A stretch of 64,000 bases of DNA from Neoconidiobolus thromboides FSU 785 (Eukaryota > Entomophthoromycota > Entomophthoromycetes > Entomophthorales > Neoconidiobolaceae): the NCBI GenBank assembly GCA_025603075.1, contig MU626260.1:62001-126000 (forward strand), read 5' to 3'. Position 1 is the stretch's first letter; each line of letters begins with the position of its first letter. The notes beneath the pieces are model-generated. The model saw only the letters and a program-made list of their open reading frames with translations, was not told where the DNA came from and did no database searches. Shown piece after piece: positions 1-10,722 of the stretch. Made by a program: the position numbers and the translations under genes.

Positions 1-279
1 CTCTTCATTCATTGCTTTACTCATCGATCGTTTATTCAAAATCAAGTTTCTAACTTTTTTCATTATGCTAATATCATTAGGTAATGTGGATTTATCCTCT
101 TCAGATATTTTAATTATGGTTGGAAAGTCTCTTACCATTTGCTGGAAATAAGGATTATCAAACTGCTCTGTGACATTAACATGCTTAGTAGCCTCCTGGG
201 CTTTTGAATTGCGTTTGTAACCACCAAAAGGGAGGACGGCGGTGGTAAATAAAATTATGCTTATAGGTAGTAATCTCAT
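1..279 (-). CDS. Secreted protein of unknown function, N-terminal 93 residues only
   Basis: The minus strand is open from an ATG at 277-279 to the window edge, 93 codons with no stop. The first ~17 residues (MRLLPISIILFTTAVLPF) form a signal peptide: a basic residue followed by a hydrophobic stretch. The mature part is polar, has one Asn-Val-Thr glycosylation sequon near residue 35, and contains no family motif I recognise. A TATA-like sequence lies on the same strand about 45 nt upstream (324-331). The C-terminus lies outside the window, so size and domains are unknown. A secreted or wall protein is the most I can infer. Confidence 0.6.
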   Translation of the reverse strand, partial: MRLLPISIILFTTAVLPFGGYKRNSKAQEATKHVNVTEQFDNPYFQQMVRDFPTIIKISEEDKSTLPNDISIMKKVRNLILNKRSMSKAMNEE

Positions 280-2241
280 TATATTAATAAAATAAAATAA
301 TGACCATCATAACTTTAAGTGTGTTTTTATATCCATTTTAATATAGAAACTAAGAATCATTTATTTGTTCATTAATCCGTATTAATAAATATCTTGGCAC
401 CTCATTTTATAACATTAAGATATTAACTAGTATTGTCGAATGTTGGTATCAGCTGTTTAGAGTGACTATTTATAATAGACATTATCCTAATTAATAATTT
501 TTTAAAGTCATAGCAGTGTCTAATTTATTAAAAAAACATAACATAGTATAGTAAAATTTTATTTACTACACTGTTAATATGGAACATCTTATCGGTATCG
601 CGTGGGAGTTTTAAGATCCTAAATATATTATATTTAAGTAATACTAAGAATTTGATTAATTTTGAATTTATAATAATATTAAAAAATATACATAAAATTT
701 TTAATTCCTATAGGTAATGTATTTATTCTTAAATTTAAAATATTACTATATGAACAAAATAATTTTATGGTGTATTTCCAATTTTTTTACTTTATATTAT
801 TTTGTTCTAAAAAAAATTAGAAGAATATATATGTGATATATTAAGAGTGTAACATTATTTAAAACAATCAAAGATAATTGAGAATTCAATAAATTAAAAA
901 TCTTGAAAGTATGCTATTGAATCAGTTATGGTCATTCCTTATAAATTAGACTTTAATTTTTTGAAAATCTACTAGTAAAAATTGTATTTTTTTTTAAAAT
1001 GTTATACTCTTAATCTACTACGTATATATTTTTCGAATTTTTATAATATTCTGTTTTATAAAAAATTGGAAAAAAATAACATAAAAATCACTTTTATCTT
1101 TAGCTGTATTGCTATTGAGATATTAATGTGATGACGGCTCATCTAAACTATTTAAAGCTTTATTGTCAACTTGTTATGGAAATTATAATTTTTTATGAAG
1201 ATATTTCTGGTTTACACTGATTTTAATCAGTATATAGTTAAAGTTAGATAAGACTATGATATGATGTTTAATATTTATTGTTTAAAATTTAATAAAAAGT
1301 ATATATATAATTACTATCAATTATTTAAATGAGTATTTATTTTGTAAAGTCAATAGTATTATTAATACAAAATATTTAAAAAAATCCAACTATATAGATT
1401 TTTATATTAATTATTTAAATACTATCAACATGGAAGTAAAGAGTCAACAAAAGATAATATTTATTCACTCTAATGCATCTAACTATACAAGCATTATAAA
1501 AATCAATATTTATAGAAATAAAAAACTAACGTTTTTAATTACATATCCTTTTCAAATCTATCAGTGTTAATTTATTACATCTGTCAAAGGTTTTGGAACT
1601 AATCGTATAATAGTTTTAGCGAGAAACCCGATGCTTTAGTAGTTATATAACTATGGATCTTTATAAATATACAACTCAATATCTGAACCGAAATTCGTCT
1701 ATTACAAACTACTGAAAACTAAGTTAGAGGAAAATTGTAAATAATATATATAATTGTTTAAATTATATTTGGATTTTAAACGTTATTTGAAAGTTTAACT
1801 AGTACAAGCAAATAACTCAAAAAATTTAATAGTTTTAATTATATCCTATAACGAAACGTTTGTAAATCTAATATTTTTATTTCACTATAGCGATTTCATC
1901 AATGTATAATATAATATACATAACTAAAAATTTTAATCAATATTTACTTAATAAAATGTCTACTTTACTGAAATTCGAAAAATTAGCAAAATTCAACCAA
2001 ATTTGCCCATTTTTATTTCAGAACAAATGTATTCAAAGAATTTATAGGCAAGCCTTCTCTTTTACCAACTATCGTAAACTTGTGAGGTGAGTTTCTTTAT
2101 GCAACAAAATACATCCATCTCTATATATCAACCTTAAATATAAGAATAATAAATATAAGAGATGGCAAAATTTTACAACCGAATCGAACATCATATAAGA
2201 TTAGATGAAATATATTGACATGAACAAATTAGTGGTTAAAA
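280..2241. other. Gene-free AT-rich spacer
   Basis: Apart from the TATA-like box near 324 I see no coding frame with recognisable composition, no tRNA and no copy of the inverted-repeat element. A slightly richer stretch near 2040-2095 (aggcaagcc ... gtgagg followed by gtgagt) could be a 5' UTR exon of RPL9, but there is no direct support. Confidence 0.5.
324..331 (-). promoter_or_regulatory. TATA-like box upstream of the secreted-protein gene
   Basis: TATAAAAA on the minus strand, about 45 nt before the ATG at 279. In such AT-rich DNA the match could be chance; its position before a signal-peptide ORF gives modest support. Confidence 0.3.
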
Positions 2242-2953
2242 ATGAAAGATATCTACTCAGAGGAAATCATTACCATCCCAGAAGGAGGTTAGAATTTAGA
2301 TTTTACAATTAAAAAAGCAATATTAAAAACAAAAATAGTGACTGTTCACGCCAAATCTCGTATTGTCAAGGTAACTGGACCCCGAGGAACCCTTAGCAGA
2401 GATTACAAGCACATTCAATTAGAACTTCAACGTGCTGGAAAAAATAAGATTAAGGTTATCGTATGGCACGCCGGCCGTAAGCATTTAGCTTGCATCGGTA
2501 CCATTTCTTCTTCAATCAAAAACATGATCAAGGGTGTTACCAAAGTAAGTATCCATGTTATAATTCATATCATTACTAATTTTGATTTAGGGTTTCCTTT
2601 ATAAATTACGTTTCGTATACTCCCATTTCCCTATCAATGTAACCATTGCTGACGATGGAAAAAAGGCTGAAATTCGTAACTACTTAGGAGAAAAAAGAAA
2701 CCGTTCCGTTGTAATCAAGGAAGGTGTTACCATTGAACATTCTAAAGATGTTAAAGATGAACTTATTATCTTCGGTAATGATATCAATGATGTTTCCCAA
2801 ACCGCCGCTTCATTCCAACAATCTACTCTTGCCAGAAACAAAGATATCCGTAAATTCCTTGATGGTATCTATATTTCCGGAAAGGTAATTTATTTCATTT
2901 AGCAAAATTATGTTACTTATTATTTTTAGACCACCGTTGTTCAAGATGATTAA
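2242..2953 (+). CDS. RPL9: 60S ribosomal protein L9 (uL6)
   Basis: Large-subunit ribosomal protein uL6. Four exons: 2242-2287, 2339-2544, 2591-2884, 2930-2953, giving 189 residues, close to the ~190 usual for eukaryotes. The start MKDIYSEEIITIPEGV matches the family N-terminus. Other landmarks are VTGPRGTL, KGVTKGFLYKLRFVYSHFPIN (spanning the second intron) and the C-terminal NKDIRKFLDGIYISGK. The introns are 51, 46 and 45 nt with GT-AG ends (GTTAGA, GTAAGT, GTAATT donors). The first intron splits a Val codon early in the gene, a common place in fungal ribosomal protein genes. Identity is certain; the only soft point is the exact first donor. Confidence 0.95.
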
Positions 2954-5900
2954 ATCATCGTAATTTAATAAAAAAAGATACAAACTAATATTATGAAATC
3001 AAATACAAAAGTTATGGATAAATCTAGTTATAATTATCGCTGTCTTATTTTATAATTTGGAGGTGTTAATACAAGGTAAAATATCATCTAGACAAGATAT
3101 ATTTCATTAGAAATATTCTATTGGAAGCATTAAGCTATTCTAGTAACAAATGGGGTGTAAAAGTGGTTGAGTTTAAAATAGTAACTTTTATTACATGTGA
3201 GTTTAAATCTGAAAACAGGATTTAAAAAAAATGTTATACAAAGGTAAATACTAGACTATACACTTTATTGGAATATGTAAAATTTAAACTATCAATTCTA
3301 TACTACATTAAGTATAATGTTATTGTTCACATCGCTCCACCTTAGTTTTAAGAATGATCTCTCAAATAGTACATAGAGTAAAGCACTTTTTAGCATAAGC
3401 TAATTACAAAGTATGTGTAAAAGTAAAATTAACTTGTGAACAATTTAAAATAAATCATTAAATTTCAATATATATTCTTTAAAGTCAGTATACCTATATG
3501 GTCTTCAAATTAAAATCTGAATCGACAAATAGATTATTAAGTGGCTATTATTAAAGCATTTAGGTTCATTTATAAACTAGATTTGTATTAACATTAAGCT
3601 ATTTCATTATGCAATTTGGTTGTTATTTCTTAGGAGGGGACTACTATTGTATATGTGTGAGTTGTTATAAAACAACCAATAAATAAATCAGTACTTATGA
3701 CAAAGCATATATTTAAATTATTTCGTAATTTCTCTTCAAAGTTAACAAAGCATTTATCTGAAAATTGATATTGATGTCTTAGTTATCTAGTTATAATAAG
3801 TCGTTTGGATACTATATATATGTTCTAATGTTACAAAATTCCTGCTTTAATTTTGACTACTAATACATATGAAATATTATTTCAAATGTTCTAGTTTAAG
3901 ATCTCCACGAAGACAAATATTTTAATGGTGTTTTATCGTTATTTGTTGAAACTAGTTACTTTAATTATAGATGCTCCTACCGCTGAGCTTTATGGGTCTA
4001 GGTGAGATCATTCATATTATTTCCAAGCATTTCCTTGTAATTATCTTTTCCTATATATTTTAAAAAATATTCTAATTTTAAATCTCTACCTGGCATTAAA
4101 CTTTATAGGTTAGTTTAAAAGCTCGGTTCAAATTTTATTCAATTTGGTTTTCTGCAAAATTGCAAATTGAGCACCTAGTGCTACAAAAATACATGGTTTT
4201 AATTTAAATAATTCATGTTGAAACGTCTTTGGATAGCCTTGCTTAATAATTTTTTAAAATTTACGTTACATAAGAAATGGACAAAAAAAGTGAATTGAAA
4301 ATTTTTATTTAATTTTTGGCTTTTAAATTAACCATATTAAATAAGCACTATAGCCTTTTGTCGCTTTTTTTGCTTAGGATAAATGGATATAGTATAATAT
4401 AATAGTCATTAACAGTTTAAGTAGAATTTGTATCAAAACCTTGGTAATCTTTGTTGATGCTAATCATTTATGATTGATACAAGTAGCCTACATCAATATG
4501 TATACTTGCATATCATAAATTAATTTACTATAACTATCGTGGATTTATGCTAAAATGAAGTGTAACGGTAAATTAAATATTTAACCAGGATAAAAAATAT
4601 TAATAAAATTAAAATACATTAATAAAATCATTGTAATTTTTGTAATTTCCAAATATATTAGATGTATTTAAATCTTCCCAACTTGATTCATTTATTTTAT
4701 TTTTAGATTATTTCAGTAAAAGTAATTAATTTAAATTTTTATATTTATAATTATGCAGGGCCAATATCGTACTATATTTATCATATAAATTTTAATACTA
4801 TATGGAAAATTGAATTAATTTGATGAGAAACTAATAATAAGATTTTATAAATATATAACATCAATTAATATAGTCAATAGTTAAATAGAAAAGAAGTCAA
4901 AGACAAAAAGTAGTTTAACATGGAATGTACGAAATATTAAACTAAACCAGTAAAAAATATGGAATACCCATTTATTAGTTATGTAGATTTATTCAATTAA
5001 TAATTTCATTGTAAGTTCTTTAATAGCTGGATATTTTTATTGACTTTTTATCCCTATAAAAATATTAAAACTTGAAGAATAACTTTGATAAAGTTCAAAT
5101 ATATTGTTTCATCTTTATTTTTTGAATAAAGATATTATAACAATGTGTATATTCTATGGTAGCTATCGAAGGTGGTAATTTGACTATTAAATAGGTTTAT
5201 ATAACCAAAGTTTTGCTAGTTGATAAAATAGCGTCTGTGTAATCCTTTATAAAAAGTGACAGGTATTTAGAGTAAAGCAAAAGATTTATTGACTAGTATG
5301 GATTTTAATACACTCTTTAGTTCTTATTATATTTTTAAAATTGAAATCCCAAACCATTGAAAATAATCACCTCTGGTATTTTTTAACAAAAGTGTGCAAC
5401 TGTTATAATGTAATGTCTAATAGGTCTAATATTACATTTAAATCGCTCTTTTAAAAAGTAATTTTATATTACTTATTATCTAAATAAGTGTATAGGTGAT
5501 CATATTGTTAATATATGCTTAGAATTTAAAGAACAGCAATTTATAATATTTCAAATTTTTTAAAAATAGCTTATCAAATTAATTGAATATGACAAAACAT
5601 GTAATTAGATATGATATAAGCTATATATTATATTAAGAGTTTTTTAAATAGTTCTACTTATTTTAGTAACACAATACCAAATGATAATACTTTTGATAAT
5701 TAGCTACTTTTAGAACTCCATTCACATTAAAATATTATACTAAAGACATAGTTGTATATTAACACCCTATTATATCCATACATTTATCTTTAAAATGAAA
5801 CATTATAGTAAAAACTTATTTAAATACGATATCATTTAATTGTAGTTGCTCTATACAGCTCAATTCTAAACCCATATGAAAGGTTGAAATTTCACACTTA

Positions 5901-6232
5901 TTGTACCCTTTTAAATCGAACTATACACATTAAAATATAACATGAATAAACACAATAAGTCATCTTTTATTATTTATGATATCAAAGTAAAATTAGAGCT
6001 CTATTTGTATAAAGTTCAATTTATAGCAATATAATAAAAAGTGAGAAATAAAGCTTTAATTAATTTATTGATTGTTCTATATTTTCGGTTTTTGGTATTT
6101 GTAAATAAGAAAATATCCAATGAGTTATTTAAATTCTATGAAAATTACTATATTTATCTAAATTTATTATTATTAATTTATAAATTTATTAAAAGCATTG
6201 GAATTTAGGTTATAACATAATTTGGTAAAAAA
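2954..6232. other. Long gene-free AT desert
   Basis: About 3.3 kb between RPL9 and the tyrosinase promoter. Frames in all directions are broken by stops. I found no RNA gene and no inverted-repeat element. Confidence 0.5.
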
Positions 6233-6240
6233 TATAAAAA
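6233..6240 (+). promoter_or_regulatory. TATA box of the tyrosinase gene
   Basis: TATAAAAA about 80 nt upstream of the tyrosinase ATG, followed by a locally GC-richer ggctgccgctcg. Similar spacing is seen before the DHCR24-like gene and the secreted protein at 52.4 kb. Confidence 0.5.
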
Positions 6241-6319
6241 GGCTGCCGCTCGAATTATTTTACTTATTTAATTCCAATCTGGTATTGTTATACATTCGAG
6301 TCCTAGTTGACTATATAAT

Positions 6320-8302
6320 ATGTTGAAACTTTTGTTAGCCGGTCTTTTATTTTCTTCAGCCCTTATTTCAGGCGCTGAAGCCCAATGTCAAAGAAAATAC
6401 GTACGTAAAGAGTTTAGAAAACTCACTGATGATGAAAGAACTAGATTCTTTAATGCAGTAAAAAAATTAAATGAAGGCGAGAAGCCAACCACTTATGATA
6501 AATTTGCTCTTGCTCATATCGCAAATAGCAAATTTGCCCATGGTCATACTGGTTTCTTAGTATGGCATCGTCAATTTTTGTTAGAGTTTGAAACTGAACT
6601 TCAAAAGGTTGATCCTGAAGTATCGATTCCATATTGGAACTGGCCTTACGATTCTCAAGCCCCAGAGAAAAGCGGTCTCTTCACTGAGCGCTATTTTGGT
6701 GGAAATGGTAATCCAGATAATGACGATTGTGTTGAAGATGGTGCATTTGCAAATTGGGAAGTATTGTATGACGGCTCAGGTAAAGAAGACAAGCATTGTC
6801 TTAAAAGAAGATTCAAAAACGATGATGGGAGCATGGGTGTTTTCTATGCTCCTGAAGCTATTAAAGCCATTGTTGATAAAGCAGATAAATACTCAGATCT
6901 TACTAGAACATTTGAAGCTGCTCCTCATGGTGGGCCGCATGTAGCTATTGGTGGTGATATGAGACTCCATAGTAGTCCCAATGATCCTATTTTCTGGCTT
7001 CATCACGGTTATGTTGATAAGGTCTACTACGACTGGCAAGTTCAACATCCTGAAATTCAAGACACCTATGATGGATTCGGTGTCAATCGTCGCCCAGCTT
7101 CTAAATCTGACATCCTTCGACCACATAAAAACCCTGTAGGTGATGTTACTGATATTAACAAACTTTGTTATAGCTACAGTGATGACTCCGTTCAAGTCGA
7201 TCCCGTTCCTTCAATTACTATTACTTCCGTTTTAACTTCATCTACTGGAACTACTTCTGGAACTGAAACTGCTTCTAGACCTACTGAAACTAGTGATAGC
7301 TCTTCTGGAAACCAGTCAGTATCTAAGCCCACTGAAACTGGTTCTTCTTCAAATGAAGTCAGTCCTTCTTCTACTTCTGATAATGTACAGCCATTACCAA
7401 CTCAGACCACTATTGTTGATCTAAATGTAACTGCACCTGAACCTGGAAAAGGAAAAGGAAAAGATGATGCCAAAATCCCTATTGATGCTCCTGATTCTAA
7501 GGATAGAGAAGATCCCTACAAAATTCGTCTTCCCGATCCTCTCCCAGAAGAGTGGTGCGCAAGAAATAAACTTTCAATGGAGGTTGTAAAAACTTGTGAA
7601 TCCAAGTTAGCTCAAGTTATTTCAGTTTTCAATCAAATTGACCATATTTCACCAGCTTCTCTCTGTAAACGTCCTGATTTAGCAGCTAAACTTAACGCAA
7701 CAATCCCTGTTGTCGATAAACCAGCTTTGCCTGTTCTTCCTGATGCTAATCCAAATTATACTGCTCCAACTACTTTTGACCCTGCCCCAAGTCCAACTAA
7801 AGAAGCTGCTTTCTCAGTAACTGTCGATGTTGATGCAACTACTAAGCCTACTTTAACTTTATGTGATAAAAGTGGTGACAATAAAACCCCTGTAACAACT
7901 ACTACTTCAAAATCTCAAGAGGATTATAATAATAGACCTCAGCCTACTGAAACTCCCTCAGAGTCTCAAGTTGACTATGATTATAAGCCTCAGCCAAGCT
8001 CGGGAGATGATTATGAAAACAAACCCCAACCGATTGGAGAAGGAGACTATAAAGAGAACCCTCAGCCAAGCAGGGAAGGCGATTATGGAAAGAAACCCAA
8101 ACCAAGTTCAGATTATGGTAAAAAGAAGCCTCAAAGAAAGCAAAAACCTAAACGTAAGAAGCAAAGACGCCCACACAAGAAGCAAGAAGAAGAATATAGT
8201 TATTACAAAAAATCAAGAGATGCAGAAGAAAAGTATGAAGAATATAACCCAAAGCCTTCAAAAACTACCAGCTGCACAAAATCTTCGGAACCAACTTATT
8301 AA
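6320..8302 (+). CDS. Secreted tyrosinase with long repetitive C-terminal tail
   Basis: Type-3 copper enzyme oxidising mono/diphenols to quinones (melanin or wall cross-linking). Single exon, 660 residues. Residues 1-21 are a signal peptide ending ...ISGAEA. Copper A ligands are likely H66, H74 and H83 (HGHTGFLVWHRQFL). Copper B ligands are H203 and H207 (PHGGPHVAIGG) and H228/H229 in DPIFWLHHGYVD. The catalytic part ends near residue 285. A Ser/Thr-rich linker follows, then a Cys-containing segment (about 410-455), and finally a tail with degenerate repeats of the form DY-x-KPQP between about 530 and 610, ending in a very Lys/Arg-rich stretch. The ATG follows a TATA box by about 80 nt. The catalytic domain is clear; whether the tail is cleaved off or anchors the protein in the wall is unknown. 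Confidence 0.92.
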   Translation: MLKLLLAGLLFSSALISGAEAQCQRKYVRKEFRKLTDDERTRFFNAVKKLNEGEKPTTYDKFALAHIANSKFAHGHTGFLVWHRQFLLEFETELQKVDPEVSIPYWNWPYDSQAPEKSGLFTERYFGGNGNPDNDDCVEDGAFANWEVLYDGSGKEDKHCLKRRFKNDDGSMGVFYAPEAIKAIVDKADKYSDLTRTFEAAPHGGPHVAIGGDMRLHSSPNDPIFWLHHGYVDKVYYDWQVQHPEIQDTYDGFGVNRRPASKSDILRPHKNPVGDVTDINKLCYSYSDDSVQVDPVPSITITSVLTSSTGTTSGTETASRPTETSDSSSGNQSVSKPTETGSSSNEVSPSSTSDNVQPLPTQTTIVDLNVTAPEPGKGKGKDDAKIPIDAPDSKDREDPYKIRLPDPLPEEWCARNKLSMEVVKTCESKLAQVISVFNQIDHISPASLCKRPDLAAKLNATIPVVDKPALPVLPDANPNYTAPTTFDPAPSPTKEAAFSVTVDVDATTKPTLTLCDKSGDNKTPVTTTTSKSQEDYNNRPQPTETPSESQVDYDYKPQPSSGDDYENKPQPIGEGDYKENPQPSREGDYGKKPKPSSDYGKKKPQRKQKPKRKKQRRPHKKQEEEYSYYKKSRDAEEKYEEYNPKPSKTTSCTKSSEPTY

Positions 8303-9001
8303 ATAGCATATTATAACTAATTGACTTAATTAAATTTAAATGTTTTAAATAATAAAATTTTAAGTTTTTAATTTATCTATCATTTTTAACTTATCATGTT
8401 TGTAAGTACACTATGGTTATTATGAGGGTTGAGTATTTTATTTAGTATTGATATAGCTCATTCAAATAAATCCCTATGGTCAAGTGCTATATTATGATAA
8501 TATCATGACTTTCAAGTCTTTAGTAAAAATCAACATACCAAATAATAATAATTTATGTATATTTCAAAAGCACAAGATTTGAAGCACACTTAATCATTAT
8601 ATATTTAAATATAATATTTATGCAATCAATACATCTAATTAATCAACCTATACCGTTTTCTTCTTGGTAAGTTGAATAGGTCAAATAGCTTATTTGCCAA
8701 GGCGGAGGAAATAGGTTGGGGTTTCTAGGGCAGTAGATTAAAGGGAGCCATTCTGGAAGGTATTGGAGCTTACTCAACGTATTTCTGACTTTTGCAAAAA
8801 AACTTAATTCATCTTATTCTTGAGTAGTTAAAATATAAATAATAATACTTTTCAGAGTTAGATTCTATTTTAAAGTGCTTCATTTAAAGCTACATAATTT
8901 TATATCAACTGTTTTTTGGGTCTGGCTTTATCCTGTTATTTTGTAAAATCATAAATAGGAGTTTATATTATACATACTGTTTAAAGTTAATTAATATAAA
9001 A
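8303..9001. other. Spacer with a GC-richer relic-like patch
   Basis: Mostly AT-rich filler. The patch at 8643-8783 stands out by base composition and stays open on the minus strand without an ATG; see that entry. Confidence 0.4.
8643..8783 (-). pseudogene. Possible coding relic of unknown origin
   Basis: A short stretch with clearly more G+C than its surroundings. Read on the minus strand it gives 46 sense codons with ordinary protein composition, rich in Pro, Trp and Tyr (for example LQYLPEWLPLIYCPRNPN), ending at TGA. There is no start codon and an in-frame stop lies a little upstream. It may be a fragment of a dead gene or transposon, or an unspliced exon; I do not recognise the family. 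Confidence 0.25.
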
Positions 9002-9106
9002 TATGCGAGTGTTTTTTTTGACTTTATTACTTTTTCCATCTTTTAAGCGCTATTTGAGTGGAAAAATTATTAGTAAAATTATTAAATACAAAAACACATC
9101 CCCATA
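9002..9106 (+). mobile_element. Short inverted-repeat element (MITE-like), copy 1
   Basis: Starts TATGCGAGTGTTTTTTTTG and ends ACACATCCCCATA, with the family core AAGCGCTATTTGAGTGG. The right terminus is an imperfect inverted repeat of the left. TA is present at both ends, as expected for a Tc1/mariner-type target, although here it is also part of the terminal palindrome CATATG. Length about 105 bp; no coding capacity. Confidence 0.75.
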
Positions 9107-9503
9107 TAAAGCTTTTAAATCTAATATTGAGCTTAGTTGATTTTTATCTTTTTATTTATTTCTCTTTTTGTATTATTATTAATCAGTCTCTGTAAAAAAA
9201 TTCTCGATAATATGGGGGTGGTCAAATTAAAAGGTAAACTAAATGCTCCTTCTCAATCAAGCTGTCGAACTATAAATACTTTATCTTATTGAAAAATAAT
9301 GAAAATTTAATATTTTTAAAATCAAAATCAAAGAGGTAGCCAATTGAGTAAATTAAGTTTTTGCAGTAATACAATTTTGGCAATAGGTTTGTATAAATTT
9401 CATAAAAGAAATTTGTTAATTTTTACAATTTAAGTTTTAAGTTTTCATTTTTGCTAAAGTAGGCCTTGAAGCCATTAATTAATCAGAATTATTGCCAGAT
9501 AAA
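9107..9503. other. Spacer upstream of eIF4E
   Basis: AT-rich leader and promoter region; no further feature seen. Confidence 0.4.
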
Positions 9504-10360
9504 ATGTCATTAAGTATAGATCAAAAAGAAGAGAATCCAATTTTGGAGCAAGTGGCTGCTGAAGCTGAAGTGGTGAATCAAGAGAGTGGTGAGGAGGGAG
9601 CAGAAAACGAGGGAGAAGATAAACAAGAGTTTTTAACAATATTCAATGACCCGGTTAACTATAATGTAAAACATCCTTTACAAGAAAGTTGGACCTTTTG
9701 GTATGATTCTCAAAACTCAAAACCAGCTCAAAAGGACTGGTCTCAAAACTTAAAACCATTGATTACTTTTCGTACCGTTGAAGACTTCTGGGGGTAAGTA
9801 ACATGCTTGATTTTTATTCTATCGTAACTTTTAACATTTTTTTTAGAGCTTATAATAATATTACTAAAGTTTCAGAATTATCTGTTGGTTCCAACTTTCA
9901 CATTTTTAGAGAAGGTATTCGACCAGCTTGGGAAGATCCTGCCAACGCTAAAGGTGGTCGTTGGACCGTCCAATTCAATAAAAAACAAGCCCATGGAATA
10001 AATCACTATTTCTTATATTCTGTAAGTATCTATTTATTTTTAGCTCTTAAACTAACTTTTAGATACTTATGTGCATTGGAGAATCTTCTCCACACTCAGA
10101 ACAAGTATGTGGTATCGTAGTTTCAGTTAGAAAAGCTTTTTATCGTTTATCTCTTTGGACTCGCGATTCTCACCAAAAAGACGAATTATTAGATATAGGG
10201 TAAGTTTTTTCGTTAGATTAAAATACATTAGTATTAATCTATATTTAGGCGTCATTTAAGAGCTTCTATAGAGTTACCAGCTGGTGATACTTTAGAGTTT
10301 CAACCTCACGAGGATGCTACAAAGTCAGGTATCGATAGATTAGGTCGACTAATAGCTTAA
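9504..10360 (+). CDS. EIF4E: Translation initiation factor eIF4E (cap-binding protein)
   Basis: Binds the mRNA 5' cap and recruits eIF4G. Four exons (9504-9793, 9847-10021, 10063-10199, 10249-10360) give 237 residues. Recognised blocks: HPLQESWTFWYD (first cap-stacking Trp region), TVEDFWGAYNNI, FREGIRPAWEDPANAKGGRW (second cap Trp), and GIVVSVRKAFYRLSLWTRD. The acidic, low-complexity first ~50 residues are typical of the variable N-terminus. The ATG at 9504 is preferred over any earlier non-ATG codon. The introns are 53, 41 and 49 nt. In the second intron an earlier AG exists, but only the one at 10061-10062 keeps the conserved C-I-G-E block in frame. Confidence 0.93.
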
Positions 10361-10722
10361 GGGTTATGTCCTCATTGAGTTAAAACTTCTTTTTAAAAGT
10401 TGATGCTTTGACCAATCAATAGAATATTTTATATAGCATCTTTTGTTACAATTTTTTTGATATCTTATCCATATTAAATACTTTTTTATTTTTTATATAA
10501 AGAAGCAATATTAAAAAATGAGTTTTTTATATAGTCTATAATTTCTTTTAAAGTATAATTTAATAATAGGTTAAATAGGTCAATTAAAATCAATTAAAAT
10601 CAATTAAAAATTATGGTTTAATTAATGTTTTTATTAGCTTTATACTAAGTATACACTCGAGTTCTTTTAATTTAGATATGCTTCCATAGTTTGATAACTT
10701 AATTCTATTTTCCAAAAAAGCA
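10361..10722. other. Convergent spacer between eIF4E and COX10
   Basis: AT-rich 3' regions of two convergent genes. It contains three tandem copies of the 10-mer TCAATTAAAA at about 10580-10610; nothing else is seen. Confidence 0.45.

Noticed and set aside
1902-2090. Plus-strand open frame of 62 codons upstream of RPL9
   Set aside because: Asn/Ile/Lys/Phe-rich composition expected from AT-rich noncoding DNA; no motif. The end of it may belong to an RPL9 5' UTR.
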